DNA of 64,000 nt. Source: Phormidium tenue FACHB-886 (GTDB lineage: Bacteria > Cyanobacteriota > Cyanobacteriia > Elainellales > Elainellaceae). Both the position numbers and the translations under genes were made by a program. The DNA lies in contig NZ_JACXWX010000004.1 of the NCBI RefSeq assembly GCF_014764505.1, forward strand, positions 124,001 to 188,000, given 5' to 3'. The notes beneath the pieces were generated by a model, which was not told the DNA's origin, made no database searches, and was given only the letters and a program-made list of their open reading frames with translations. Shown here in pieces: positions 1-8,866 of this stretch. Numbering within the stretch: the first letter of the stretch is position 1; every line of letters starts with the position of its first letter.

Positions 1-1536
1 CAAGCGTCCTTGGCTCTGGCGAATTCCGGCTAGTCCCTGCAGGGCGCTGGTCGTTACGCCTGGATCAAGCGAGTCTTGCGACAGAATTGTTTCATAGCGC
101 TGGGCGCTAGCATCAAGGTTGCCTTCCTGTCGATCGATTTCCGCCAGCAGCAGGCTAGTTTCTGGGGTGCGCTGTCCTTCAGCGGTGCTGCTGTAGGTCG
201 CCAGCGTTTGCCGAGCAGCGGCAAGTTCGCCCTGCTGAAGCTGAATCTGGGCAATCCGAAAGTACAGCAACGGCACTTCGGTTGGCAGCAACGATTGATA
301 GAGGGGCAGCAACGCTGGATCGGGAGAGTCCAGCCGAGTCAGGGATTGTGCCAACACCTTTTGCTGATACGGGTCATCGGGGAGTGGCTGAAGTGCAGCT
401 TGCAGCCGCTGCTGCAGGTCTGCTCTAGAAATATCACCCAGCTCCCGTTCTAGGACTGCCTGCTGAATCTGCAGGCTGCGATCGTTGGGCTGCTGCGCCA
501 AAAGCTGCCGATAAATTTCCAGCGCATACGGTTTTGTGCTGGGATAGGCGCTCAGTCCATCGGCAATTTCTTGCCCAATGCTGACCGTCAGAAACTGCGG
601 CGTGCGGGTGAGCACATCTTGAAACAGCGCGATCGCCTCGTTGGTATAGCGAGAATCACCGCTGTAGCGCCCCAGCCCGATCAGCGATCGCGCCAAAATC
701 ATCCGAGAATCCCCCCGCGATTGCAGCGGCGCTAGCGTTTCTTCGGCTTCGGCAAACTGCCCGAGTGCCCCATAGCCCAGCCCCAGCTCGGCTCTCATGC
801 GGATCGTCACACCGCTGATGGTTCGCAGGCGAGCGAGCTGGGGTTCCAGCACCTGCACCGCCTGCTGCGGGTTGCCCGTTTCTCTAAGGGCGCGCGCATA
901 AGCAGTGGCAGCATCACCGTCGATCGAGCCGCCCGTCTGTTGATAGCGATCGAATAAATCCAGGCTGGTTTCGTATTCGCCGCCGTAGGCATAAACCTGC
1001 GCTGCTCCCAGCAGCACATCCGGCGGTGGATTGTTGGGCAGCACTTGTTCATAATCAGCGATTGCTTCGCTAAATCGCCCCTGATAGCCATAAAGCAAGG
1101 CACGCTGCGCTCTGGCTTCGGCGTTGGTTGGCTCTAGATTTAGCAAGGCGTCTAGCGCTTCAATGCCGCGATCTTGCCACTTCTGGTTGTAGCTGCCCAG
1201 CACCCCAATGCTCAGGAGCGCTAAGCGGTTGTTGGCATCCACCGTCAGCACGTCTTCATAGGCTTGCAGTGCTTCGTCATTGCGCCCCGCCCGCCGATAG
1301 GCGATCGCCAGCCCCAGCCGTGCCTCTGCCGATTGGGGATACTGACGGATTGCCGCTCGAAACAGGGGAATCGACTGGTTGACCAGGTTTTGATCCAGCA
1401 GTGAGAAGCCTTCTCGGACGGTAGCAGGGATAGACTGCGCCAGCGCAGGCAGCGGCATGACTTGCATCAGGCTCAGCAGCAGAGCGCTGAATCCCAGCCG
1501 AAAAGAGTGCTGAATCCGCAAAGATTGCTGTCTCAT
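1..1536 (-). CDS. TPR-repeat exported protein (3' end cut by window)
   Basis: The frame runs from an ATG at 1536 off the left edge, so the C-terminus is missing (512 codons visible). The start gives MRQQSLRIQHSFRLGF, a hydrophobic stretch and an ALAQS signal-peptidase site, so export to the periplasm is likely. After residue 30 the sequence is a long run of 34-residue TPR-like helical pairs (for example AEARLGLAIAYRRAGRNDEA), which normally scaffold protein complexes. Its ATG overlaps the TGA of the upstream barrel gene (ATGA), and a GGAG lies 6 bases before it, so the two are translationally coupled. Pairing of a periplasmic TPR protein with an outer-membrane barrel recalls the architecture of BcsC/PgaA-type polysaccharide exporters, but no synthase is visible here; that role is inference. 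Confidence 0.8.
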   Translation of the reverse strand, partial: MRQQSLRIQHSFRLGFSALLLSLMQVMPLPALAQSIPATVREGFSLLDQNLVNQSIPLFRAAIRQYPQSAEARLGLAIAYRRAGRNDEALQAYEDVLTVDANNRLALLSIGVLGSYNQKWQDRGIEALDALLNLEPTNAEARAQRALLYGYQGRFSEAIADYEQVLPNNPPPDVLLGAAQVYAYGGEYETSLDLFDRYQQTGGSIDGDAATAYARALRETGNPQQAVQVLEPQLARLRTISGVTIRMRAELGLGYGALGQFAEAEETLAPLQSRGDSRMILARSLIGLGRYSGDSRYTNEAIALFQDVLTRTPQFLTVSIGQEIADGLSAYPSTKPYALEIYRQLLAQQPNDRSLQIQQAVLERELGDISRADLQQRLQAALQPLPDDPYQQKVLAQSLTRLDSPDPALLPLYQSLLPTEVPLLYFRIAQIQLQQGELAAARQTLATYSSTAEGQRTPETSLLLAEIDRQEGNLDASAQRYETILSQDSLDPGVTTSALQGLAGIRQSQGRL

Positions 1537-3257
1537 TGCGATCTCCTCGGTGACAGATCAAAGACCGTCCGGACGCGCACTCCGGCAATTGTTTCGGAAA
1601 AATCATTGAGGGCTTGCACTGTAAAGCCTAGCCGCAAGTTGGGAATTACCTCGAAATCGTAGAAAATCTCGCCTACATCTGAAATGCCATTGCCCAAGTC
1701 TTGCCGCAAGCTATTGCTCGAGAGTTCTCGACCGTAGCCAATCCCCAGGCGATCGGCTGGTAAAAATAAATCCAAAAACGTCACACCCACCACAAACGTA
1801 TCCCCACCCTCATCGATTGCTAAATTTTCATAGCGTCCATAGCGCCCAAAAATGCCCATGCGAATCGCAGGAATAAATAGCTCTGCGTTCACGCCATAAG
1901 CTTCTTCGCGGTCATCCTCCCGCAAGCCTCTGCCGCTGCGGACGCTGAAGATCTCCCGGAAACCGGTATCTGCCCCGCCATCGCGCCCAGTGGCGTAGGT
2001 TCCCCGAATAATCAAATTCTCTGCGAGCCGCAAGCCAACTTCCCCAGCAAAGCCATCTAGCGCAAAATCGCTAATGCTGCGATCGGATGAAAACACGGCG
2101 GCTCGTGCCTCCAGATCATCAGTGATACTCCAGTTGACCAGCGCACCAGGACGAGAGCCAATGCTGGCAGCCGTTAGTGCGGGATTGGTCTGAAACACTG
2201 GGTTAAAGAACTGCGTTTCGCCATCTTTGGCAAAGCTATTGCGATCGAAGTACGAGGTCAGGTCTAACTGCCCCACCACAAAGCGCAAATTGGGTAGGTC
2301 AGGCAGCGATGCCGCTAAATACAGCTCGTTGATGCTTACCCCATCCTCGTCATCCACGTTGAAGAGATCGCCATCGCCTGTCGTCAAGTCGATCGACCCA
2401 CCCACCTGCAAATTGGGAGTCAGCGGGTACACCCCAACCAGCCGTGCCCGTGCAGAAGACTCTCCCCCCTGATACACATACACCCCTTGAATTCGCAGCG
2501 AAGGCGGAGTCAGCGGAGCCCGCCGATTAAGCGGATCAACTGCCGCTCCAGGAGCAGCAGGGGTAGAAGAAGGGCTGGTATCTAGTCCGTCAGCCGGGTT
2601 AGCATCTGGGTTAGCAGCCGGACTGGCAGAGGACGGTGGAAAAGGGGCTTGATAGTCTGAGTCGGAAGCCTGCACTGGAATAGCTGCGGGCGGATTGGAA
2701 ATAGGACGCATGCCAAACTCGTCGCGTTTGGTGGAAGTAGTCCTGACGGCGGCTGGCGTTTCAGAACTAGTTAAAGCAGGCGGCACGATCGCCCGCTGAG
2801 GAGCGACAGTAGTTGCCTGCTGGGGTTGTTCTGCCTGCTGGGGTTGTTCTGCCTGCTGCCGCGGGGCTGGCGGCGCATCTGATAGATCAGGAAGCCGATC
2901 GGGAAGCCGAAACATGAATTGTGCCGTGCGATTGCAAGCAGCAACACAGGTAGCCTGGTTAGGCAGTGTGGTTTGGACTGGCGTAGCCTCTTGCGCTAGC
3001 GCATTATCCGGCGGCAGGTCAGCTTGCCCACTGTGGGCAGGTGTAGTGGCTGAGGCAAACGCTTCGGAAGCTTCCTCTAAGTCGAGTAGAGGGCTAGGGG
3101 CTGCATCAGCTGCGCTGGGAGTAGACAAAGGCTCAGGTGCAGGAAGCTCATTTGCCGTTGCTGCGCCATTAGACAAAATCCCAACGCTCAACCCCAGACA
3201 AATTGAAATCTGAGGCACTATTAACCTGCGATGGGCAGCTATGGAAAGATATCTCAT
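1533..3257 (-). CDS. Outer-membrane beta-barrel protein with Pro-rich N-terminal linker
   Basis: 574 residues from ATG 3257. A GTG at 3308 would add 17 residues, but MRYLSIAAHRR followed by a hydrophobic core and GAATA is a better signal peptide. Residues 20-240 are low-complexity Pro/Ala/Gln/Ser sequence with a short PQQAEQ repeat. From about residue 250 the sequence alternates as amphipathic strands (LRIQGVYVY, LRFVVGQLDLTSYF, LRLGFTVQAL) and ends with an FDLSP segment, typical of porin-like or carbohydrate-porin barrels in cyanobacteria. It most likely forms a channel in the outer membrane. It is the first gene of a two-gene unit with the TPR protein. The substrate is unknown; the family call rests on strand pattern, not on a diagnostic motif. 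Confidence 0.65.
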   Translation of the reverse strand: MRYLSIAAHRRLIVPQISICLGLSVGILSNGAATANELPAPEPLSTPSAADAAPSPLLDLEEASEAFASATTPAHSGQADLPPDNALAQEATPVQTTLPNQATCVAACNRTAQFMFRLPDRLPDLSDAPPAPRQQAEQPQQAEQPQQATTVAPQRAIVPPALTSSETPAAVRTTSTKRDEFGMRPISNPPAAIPVQASDSDYQAPFPPSSASPAANPDANPADGLDTSPSSTPAAPGAAVDPLNRRAPLTPPSLRIQGVYVYQGGESSARARLVGVYPLTPNLQVGGSIDLTTGDGDLFNVDDEDGVSINELYLAASLPDLPNLRFVVGQLDLTSYFDRNSFAKDGETQFFNPVFQTNPALTAASIGSRPGALVNWSITDDLEARAAVFSSDRSISDFALDGFAGEVGLRLAENLIIRGTYATGRDGGADTGFREIFSVRSGRGLREDDREEAYGVNAELFIPAIRMGIFGRYGRYENLAIDEGGDTFVVGVTFLDLFLPADRLGIGYGRELSSNSLRQDLGNGISDVGEIFYDFEVIPNLRLGFTVQALNDFSETIAGVRVRTVFDLSPRRSQ

Positions 3258-3736
3258 GTGTGGTTCCACGGAGTAGACAGGTGAGGCAGATACACATTTT
3301 CTAAACACAGCTCGCCTGGGGACGTAAGTTTAATCCTCGGTACAGAACGAGCTGAGAGGGTCGTTAAACTAGACTGAGTAGCGCCAGACGTTGCTATTTT
3401 GTAGACTGTTGGCGTTTCAAGCTATCAGGAAAAACGGTTAAAACGTCAAAGCAAGTTAACAATCAACATAGGAATACACTCTCTCTAGAGTTTTTCCGGA
3501 AGGTATCAACCGTTGATTCACGGATTTCTGCTTAGCCGACTGCACAGTCAGTTTGCTAAATTTCTGGTAAGTTGCTGGCTAAGGCGGATATATCGCCATT
3601 CTGTTAGGTTGGTTATTCGATTAGGCAGGCAATGCCTTTTTTTAAGACTGAACTGGGTGCACTTCCAACTGCGATCGCCCGTTTGCGATCGCCCCTTTTC
3701 AATTGCCATATCACGCCCTCCATCGGAATCACCGCT
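3258..3736. other. Divergent intergenic region
   Basis: 479 bp between the minus-strand barrel gene and the plus-strand lipoprotein gene. It must hold both promoters. The second half contains two GCGATCGCC (HIP1) copies close together near 3670-3695. I see no RNA gene, clear -10/-35 pair or convincing coding sequence. Confidence 0.5.
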
Positions 3737-4513
3737 ATGAAATTAGGATCTCAATTTGCCTTCAAGCCTTTATCTGAGCTGCTAGCGAGGCTGCTGCTGG
3801 GGCTGTTATTGCCTGGGTTACTCTTGCTGAGCGGCTGCACAACTTGGTTTAACAGCTTCACAGATTCCACTGACGTACCCCTTGAGTTTCGGATTAGCGA
3901 GGTTGAAGCGGCTAGCCGTCCTGGGCTGTTCACCGTTGCGGGCGAAACAAGCCTCCCCGACAAAACCCGCATCACTGTGGCAGCTTTCCGCTCCCTCAGC
4001 CAGACTGGAGCCAGCGGAACCGCTTCGGCAGAACGCGCCGCTGCCCAAACCACACCCAACTATGCCATCCTCGATCGCCGTATCGCTGAAGTACAACAGG
4101 GAACCTGGAAGATAGACCTCAACCTTTGGAAAATTGCTCCCAACGGCGACTTCCGTGAAATTTGGCAAATTGACCAATCTGCTCTAGAAGTCCGGTTTCA
4201 GCCGCAGCCAGAGGTAACTTTTCTGGCAACACTGGAGCCTGCCAATCAGCCTGCCGATCTGCAGCCGCAGCTCAGCCAGCTGAGCGAGAGCGCCCGCGCT
4301 ACCCTTGCCCAATACACCCCCGAAGGCGAGCCTTACCTGCAAGCTAGCCAAACAATTGCGGTTGCTCTTCCCACCGGAAAAACCACCCCGCCTGCTGCGC
4401 CCGCCCAGCCTACAGCCAGTCGCCCTGTCAAAGTAACGCCTGCCTCTGAACAGACAGGTAATAGTTGGAAACAAACCTCAGCGCCGATCGCACCCGATGC
4501 TTTTTTACGTTAA
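3737..4513 (+). CDS. Lipoprotein of unknown function
   Basis: 258 residues from ATG 3737, chosen because it places a short basic N-terminus directly before the hydrophobic run LLLGLLLPGLLLLSGC. LLSGC is a lipobox with the lipidated Cys near residue 33, so the mature protein should be anchored to a membrane facing the periplasm. The middle part (EFRISEVEAASRPGLFTVAG; then TRITVAAFRSLS) looks like a small beta-rich domain that I do not recognise. The last 50 residues are Pro/Ala/Thr-rich and probably disordered. It converges on the next gene with a shared hairpin. No function can be assigned. Confidence 0.7.
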   Translation: MKLGSQFAFKPLSELLARLLLGLLLPGLLLLSGCTTWFNSFTDSTDVPLEFRISEVEAASRPGLFTVAGETSLPDKTRITVAAFRSLSQTGASGTASAERAAAQTTPNYAILDRRIAEVQQGTWKIDLNLWKIAPNGDFREIWQIDQSALEVRFQPQPEVTFLATLEPANQPADLQPQLSQLSESARATLAQYTPEGEPYLQASQTIAVALPTGKTTPPAAPAQPTASRPVKVTPASEQTGNSWKQTSAPIAPDAFLR

Positions 4514-4563
4514 AGATGCGCTGAGGCTATAGACAGTAAGAGGTCAATCGTTTAGGTAACCAA

Positions 4564-4603
4564 CACAGCGATCAACCCAGCTACACTCGCTATGATCGCT
4601 GTG
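4564..4603. terminator. Bidirectional hairpin between convergent genes
   Basis: CACAGCGATCA at 4564 pairs perfectly over 11 bp with TGATCGCTGTG ending at 4603. It lies after the lipoprotein stop and overlaps the last codons of the convergent gene. No long T-run follows in either direction, so it may act only partly as an intrinsic terminator. Confidence 0.5.
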
Positions 4604-5261
4604 AATTTATTTGCTCTAGCTGGGTCATTACTTGTCGCAAGTTAGTGAGCAGTTCATTAACCTGGGTTGGGTTGTTCAAATCAATATCTGTAGCCTGATG
4701 CTCTAAAGAGTGAGTAATTGATTCTTCTTTAGAACGAGAAAATGTTACAAACGGCTGAACGTTTGAGAGAGCAATCACCTTGTTTAAGCCATTCAGTGAT
4801 TCTGATTTGGGAACATCGACTCCAGCCCGAGTTGCTGATGGGTGCAGCTCAGCTACAGGCTGCACCAGGGTTGCTGTAGAGCCATTTCCACTGTGTAAAA
4901 ACTCCCTCAGTCCTAAGTGCTCTAGCTTAGAGGGAGAAAACTGCATCTCCTCTAGCTGAGCTGCTTGCGCCTGAATTTTCTGAGAAAGGCTGGAAATTCT
5001 GTCTTCGGCGGCAGATAGTTTTCGGGAGGAATGTCGCCAACCCATGACTGCGAGGTTGGTCGCGCCTGCCCCAATGCCCAATGCTGCTGCAATTGCCAAA
5101 CAAGGCGGAGCGGCATCCCTAAGCGATCCAGCAAACACCGTATCGTTGTCTATCTGAACTGTTAGCGGTTTGGAGCCAAGCACAGCCAGGGGGAAAGTTG
5201 CTGCTGCAAAAACTGCGCCCGCCAAGATAGCAGAAGAAATGACATGATTTGCAAAGCTCAT
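4590..5261 (-). CDS. Small membrane protein with coiled coil, unknown function
   Basis: 223 residues from ATG 5261 (MSFANHVISSAILAG). A longer frame exists upstream to 5381, but the extension is basic and unlike a protein N-terminus. Residues 5-30 and roughly 50-72 are hydrophobic and look like two membrane spans with a short loop (SKPLTVQIDNDTVFAGS) between them. Residues 75-105 (LSAAEDRISSLSQKIQAQAA) have heptad spacing suited to a coiled coil. The tail contains polar helices ending LRQVMTQLEQINSQRS. No catalytic motif is visible and I do not recognise the family. Confidence 0.55.
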   Translation of the reverse strand: MSFANHVISSAILAGAVFAAATFPLAVLGSKPLTVQIDNDTVFAGSLRDAAPPCLAIAAALGIGAGATNLAVMGWRHSSRKLSAAEDRISSLSQKIQAQAAQLEEMQFSPSKLEHLGLREFLHSGNGSTATLVQPVAELHPSATRAGVDVPKSESLNGLNKVIALSNVQPFVTFSRSKEESITHSLEHQATDIDLNNPTQVNELLTNLRQVMTQLEQINSQRS

Positions 5262-5766
5262 AAGCCTATAGGAAAAGGAACAAGATGATACCTGACCGAC
5301 GTTGCGAAGGCTGAGAAGGTTCAGCCCTAGCTGCCGATCAAGCCTGTGACGATATGCACCCCTGATATGAAAAGCTCGCAAAACTCTTAGTTAATCTCGA
5401 GTCGAAGGTAGTGTACACAAAATTCTACAAACCCTGTAGTTGTACATACACTCCACGCCAAGATTATAAACTTCTAGTGAAAGTGTCCCATACCGTAGCA
5501 TGGAAAAATTTGTTTAAAGGGTAACTTTCAATACACATTTGCACAATATTGCTTTACACAAGTCGCCACAAATAAAGCAAGCGCCAAATTGCGCAAAGCT
5601 TAGCAAACCCCTGCGGAATATAGGATACGACAGACTAGCACTGTACATACTTAGCTAGAAACCTGATGGGAGATACCGCTGTATTCTTAATAATAAGTTT
5701 TGCTAAGTCATGACGGTACCCTGAGACAGAAGTTTGCTAAATCTTTTACTGCTCAAGGAAAAAACT

Positions 5767-5882
5767 GCCCGATCGGGTTCTGTCTATAAATTTGTTTCTG
5801 TTAGGAGGATATCTGAGAAACCAAAGCCTTTGCATTGCTCCCTAAAATCCTTAGTTCTAGAGGATTTAGGAGCGGATCGGGC
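5767..5882 (+). ncRNA. Candidate structured RNA (three-way junction)
   Basis: GCCCGATC (5767-5774) pairs perfectly with GATCGGGC (5875-5882). Inside are two more helices: GTTTCT (5794) with AGAAAC (5816), and GCTCCCTAAAATCC (5837) with GGATTTAGGAGC (5862) apart from two one-base bulges. A further hairpin AAGGGGA/TCCCCTT lies at 5911-5931. It sits in the chromosomal flank 163 bp before the transposon. The strand is uncertain because helices read on both strands. It does not match the parts of tmRNA, RNase P or SRP RNA that I can recall; it could also be the remains of an insertion element. Confidence 0.3.
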
Positions 5883-6040
5883 AAAGCTTGCAGCTTCCCA
5901 ACTATTCTCTAAGGGGAAATTTAATCCCCTTGCTGGTACAAACTAGATTGCTATGCGACCCATTTAGCAATGAATTAATACTCAAAATGAGTAAAAAGAT
6001 AAGGCTGGAGAGATGTTGTCCAGCAGACAAATACATCTTT

Positions 6041-6045
6041 CCAGC
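6041..6045. repeat. Left target-site duplication CCAGC
   Basis: CCAGC immediately precedes the left end of the transposon. The same five bases follow the right end at 26694-26698. In both cases three bases lie between the duplication and the shared GACTGAAA inverted repeat, so the two copies sit at symmetric positions. Five bp is the duplication length made by Tn7-family elements. Confidence 0.75.
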
Positions 6046-6207
6046 TGCGACTGAAACCATAAGTTGAACAATTTTGCAACCATAAGATGAGCAATTGGGG
6101 TGTCCAGTTGCTCATTTTTTAGTTCGGATGACTTTATGGCTTTCAGGGTTTCGCAACCATAAGGTGAGCAAAAGTTCAAAACTGAAACCATAAGGTGAGC
6201 AAAAGTT
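6046..6207 (+). repeat. Left transposon end with TnsB-type sites
   Basis: Four copies of a motif close to RAAACCATAAGNTGAGCA read inward, at 6052-6070, 6076-6094, 6153-6176 and 6183-6207. The last two share CCATAAGGTGAGCAAAAGTT exactly. One copy is reversed (ACTTTATGGCTTTCAG, 6131-6146). Clustered sites of this kind are what TnsB binds in Tn7-family ends. The EVE gene starts 34 bp inside the last site. Confidence 0.75.
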
Positions 6208-6241
6208 TTGGCAGCAAGGAGCTTGCCCATCTTCAAAAACT

Positions 6242-6793
6242 ATGATAAAGCTAAAGCGTTGGATTAGAGTTTGCAAAAATCAAAATTCTAGAGGCGTGAG
6301 CGATCGCAATTACTGGTTGACTTTATTTACTGGAACCACTTGGCAAGAGTTCCTTAATGCTGGGGCTAATACGGCTGGTTTTCCAGAAAAGCGCTGGGGA
6401 AGCGTGAGACGAATCAAACCAGGAGATTACTTGCTGTGTTACCTCACTGGAGTTTCCCGTTGGGTTGGTATCCTAGAGGTTGTATCGGCCCCTTTTACAG
6501 ACAACACACCGATCTGGACAAGTGGCACATTTCCTAGCAGGGTGAAGGTTAAGCCAGTTTTTCAACTGGAGCCTAAAACTGCTGTACCTGTATTAGATCT
6601 TAAGGAAAAACTCAGTGTCTTCCGAAATTTGTCCAATCCCAAAATTTGGTCAGGAGCATTTCGAGTTGCCCCGTTGCAATGGAAAAAGGAAGACGGTGAA
6701 GCTGTAGCTATTGCAGTGGAGAAGGCGAGTAGGAATCCAATAGAACGTCCTACCGACGAGAAAAAGCTAAACAGAAAACCTAAGCGATACTAA
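6242..6793 (+). CDS. EVE-domain protein
   Basis: 183 residues. From residue 23 the sequence matches the EVE (PUA-like) fold: NYWLTLFTGTTWQEFL, then WGSVRRIKPGDYLLCYLTG, then RWVGILEVVS. EVE domains bind modified bases in DNA or RNA, and in defence loci they often guide nucleases to modified phage DNA. The protein has no nuclease domain of its own. ATG 6242 is used here; a GTG at 6296 giving MSDRNYW is an alternative, and neither has a well-placed Shine-Dalgarno. It is the outermost cargo gene and converges on the HNH nuclease gene with only four bases between stop codons. A joint role with that nuclease is inference. The C-terminus is basic (KKLNRKPKRY). Confidence 0.75.
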   Translation: MIKLKRWIRVCKNQNSRGVSDRNYWLTLFTGTTWQEFLNAGANTAGFPEKRWGSVRRIKPGDYLLCYLTGVSRWVGILEVVSAPFTDNTPIWTSGTFPSRVKVKPVFQLEPKTAVPVLDLKEKLSVFRNLSNPKIWSGAFRVAPLQWKKEDGEAVAIAVEKASRNPIERPTDEKKLNRKPKRY

Positions 6794-6797
6794 CAAT

Positions 6798-8849
6798 TTA
6801 AGAAATCAGGCAATATAAAAGCCAGTAGGCAAATTTATAATTAGGAATGAATTGGAGGCGTCGGCTTAATTTCAGTAACTTTCGGAGAGTAAACGACAAC
6901 TCATCAAAAGTTTCGATCTTAGCTAGCTCAACCAGCTTATTCCAAGTTTCTTCTGAGTATGTTCCAAGATTATCTTGACAGGGGACTTGTTTAGCTAAGA
7001 TCAAACCATTCTCATAGAGATTAATCAGATCTTGTATAAGCACCCTAGGTGATTGAAAACTACTTAATAAGTTCACATATCGCCAGACAGCTAAATCGTC
7101 CTTGTTCACAATCGCTTCTATAAGTGCAAGCAAGTCATTATCGATGTAATTAGAAGGTAGTTGTTCCTGTGATCTTTCTCTTTCAACATCACTTGAGGTG
7201 AGCAAGTTGATAGACTGATCAAATGGTAGATCCCCTATAGTATTTTTATCTATTTCGGATAATTCAGCAGATAATTCATCTTGAGAAGGTGAAATAAGGC
7301 TTTGATCTGACAATTCCCCTGCTTGGTTGCCCACTAGCAGCGATTGAGAGTCTTTAGCGTTTAGGAATGTAGTATTTTGCTGTTTGCCTTCCTCTCGATC
7401 TAATAGCGTCGGTTCTGATTTTTCTACAATTGCTTTTTGCCGATCTCCTTTTTGAGAAAGAACTTCTGGCAGTTGTAACTGCTCTGTCTGTTCTAACAGC
7501 ACAAAATGGGGATTCTGAATTGCTAGTACTTTAGATTTTTTTTTTCTGTTCTCTCGAAGAGTATCGGTCTTTTTTCTTAAATGCTCTGTCTGACATACAT
7601 CAAGTGACCTAGCGATGTGTTCAAGCACTACCTCATCACCGTAAGTTTCCTTCTCCTGTGCAAACTTTTTATCTATGTTTGCTCTGAGATTACGAAGTAG
7701 ATTTCGGTGGTTTTTAGTTAGAGCTGATTTAGTTACTGATGGTTCAATAACTTGCTCTAATATCGTGAACAACCACCAAGTATGAATATATGCAAACGGT
7801 TGCATTCCTTGCAATCTTTTTAACCTTTCATGAAACCTTTCAAGAACATCAAATAAAACACTCTCATCTGTATAGCAAGCTGGATAGGAGTCTATTTCAT
7901 TCAATAAATGGTCAAATAGCTGCTCCCCAATCCGCTCCTCGGGTAGCTTTCGTTCCCATCTATCCGGTATTTCATATATTTCTTTAACAGTATCAATTTT
8001 GTGCTGGATGCTTTCACTTGGCATAGGTTTAATTGCAGTAAACTTAGCCAGCTTTGGGTCTTCTTGTAAGCAAACCTCTAAGTAAGTTCTTGAGGATAAT
8101 CCGTCTTTATCTCTATAAGGCAGGTAAATTTCCTCAAGATTGAGCCGGGAACCATCTGAAGCTTTCAATGGATCTTTGTTGCTTTTAGGTAAGTTACAAA
8201 GATGGCAAATTGGTACTAGATTAAGAGGATGACAGCATAGATGAGGGTACAAACTTTTAGGAAGGTAATGATCTTTTTCTGCCAAGATACCGTCCCTTCT
8301 CTCTGTATGAAAATCTGACTCCTCACATGCAGCACACATTCCAAGCTTTTTATTATGGTTAATAAAATCAATGAGAAAATTCTGGGCGTCAAATGATTTT
8401 TTTGAGCTAAAAATCTGGCTTGGAAAACCATTATTTAATTCATCATAGAATTGCATCAGAAATAGCCAGGCACCTCTTTTCCATTCTGGGGTTGCATTCC
8501 ACTGATTACGTTGATTCTTTGGAATTGCCAAATGATGTAACTGACCATTTCCAAGCCTAAAAGTTTCGATATCTTGCTTAATGGTAGATATCAAATCATT
8601 TTTTTCGTCAGGAGTTCCTAATGCAAATTTTTTTAACGGGCTACAGCGGCTATCCGCATTCCAGATCCATGCCGCAATTGCGTCGGCTGTTTTATCCAAA
8701 CTAGAATTGTGCTTGAGAAATACAGCGCAACTTGTCTGCTCAAGAATAGAGTTACTTGCAGCACATTCTAATAGACTAATTTGAATAGCTACTATTTCTA
8801 AAAGTTGGTTCTCGGTAGAATCTGAAAACTTGTTGACTTTGTAAAGCAT
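6798..8849 (-). CDS. HNH nuclease, last gene of the restriction operon
   Basis: 683 residues. Residues 172-228 form a zinc-type HNH core: CAAC (C172, C175), DHYLPKS with D193-H194, N210, then CHLCNLPKSNKD with C215, C218 and N219. This fold cuts DNA (some members RNA) with one metal ion. The N-terminal 160 residues and the C-terminal 450 are unassigned; residues 430-560 are polar, low-complexity and probably disordered, and the last 100 are helical. It starts 17 bp after the stop of the ATPase gene, so the two are very likely co-expressed. An ATPase followed by an HNH nuclease is the layout of Septu (PtuA-PtuB) and related modules, but this protein is much longer than typical PtuB. The gene looks AT-richer than hsdR, hinting at separate origins of the two halves of the operon. 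Confidence 0.75.
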   Translation of the reverse strand: MLYKVNKFSDSTENQLLEIVAIQISLLECAASNSILEQTSCAVFLKHNSSLDKTADAIAAWIWNADSRCSPLKKFALGTPDEKNDLISTIKQDIETFRLGNGQLHHLAIPKNQRNQWNATPEWKRGAWLFLMQFYDELNNGFPSQIFSSKKSFDAQNFLIDFINHNKKLGMCAACEESDFHTERRDGILAEKDHYLPKSLYPHLCCHPLNLVPICHLCNLPKSNKDPLKASDGSRLNLEEIYLPYRDKDGLSSRTYLEVCLQEDPKLAKFTAIKPMPSESIQHKIDTVKEIYEIPDRWERKLPEERIGEQLFDHLLNEIDSYPACYTDESVLFDVLERFHERLKRLQGMQPFAYIHTWWLFTILEQVIEPSVTKSALTKNHRNLLRNLRANIDKKFAQEKETYGDEVVLEHIARSLDVCQTEHLRKKTDTLRENRKKKSKVLAIQNPHFVLLEQTEQLQLPEVLSQKGDRQKAIVEKSEPTLLDREEGKQQNTTFLNAKDSQSLLVGNQAGELSDQSLISPSQDELSAELSEIDKNTIGDLPFDQSINLLTSSDVERERSQEQLPSNYIDNDLLALIEAIVNKDDLAVWRYVNLLSSFQSPRVLIQDLINLYENGLILAKQVPCQDNLGTYSEETWNKLVELAKIETFDELSFTLRKLLKLSRRLQFIPNYKFAYWLLYCLIS

Positions 8850-8866
8850 TCAAACTGATTTATAAG

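Noticed and set aside
5734-5946. 70-codon plus-strand frame in the transposon flank
   Set aside because: It crosses the nested hairpins, has no ribosome-binding site and low-complexity composition; a structured element explains the sequence better.
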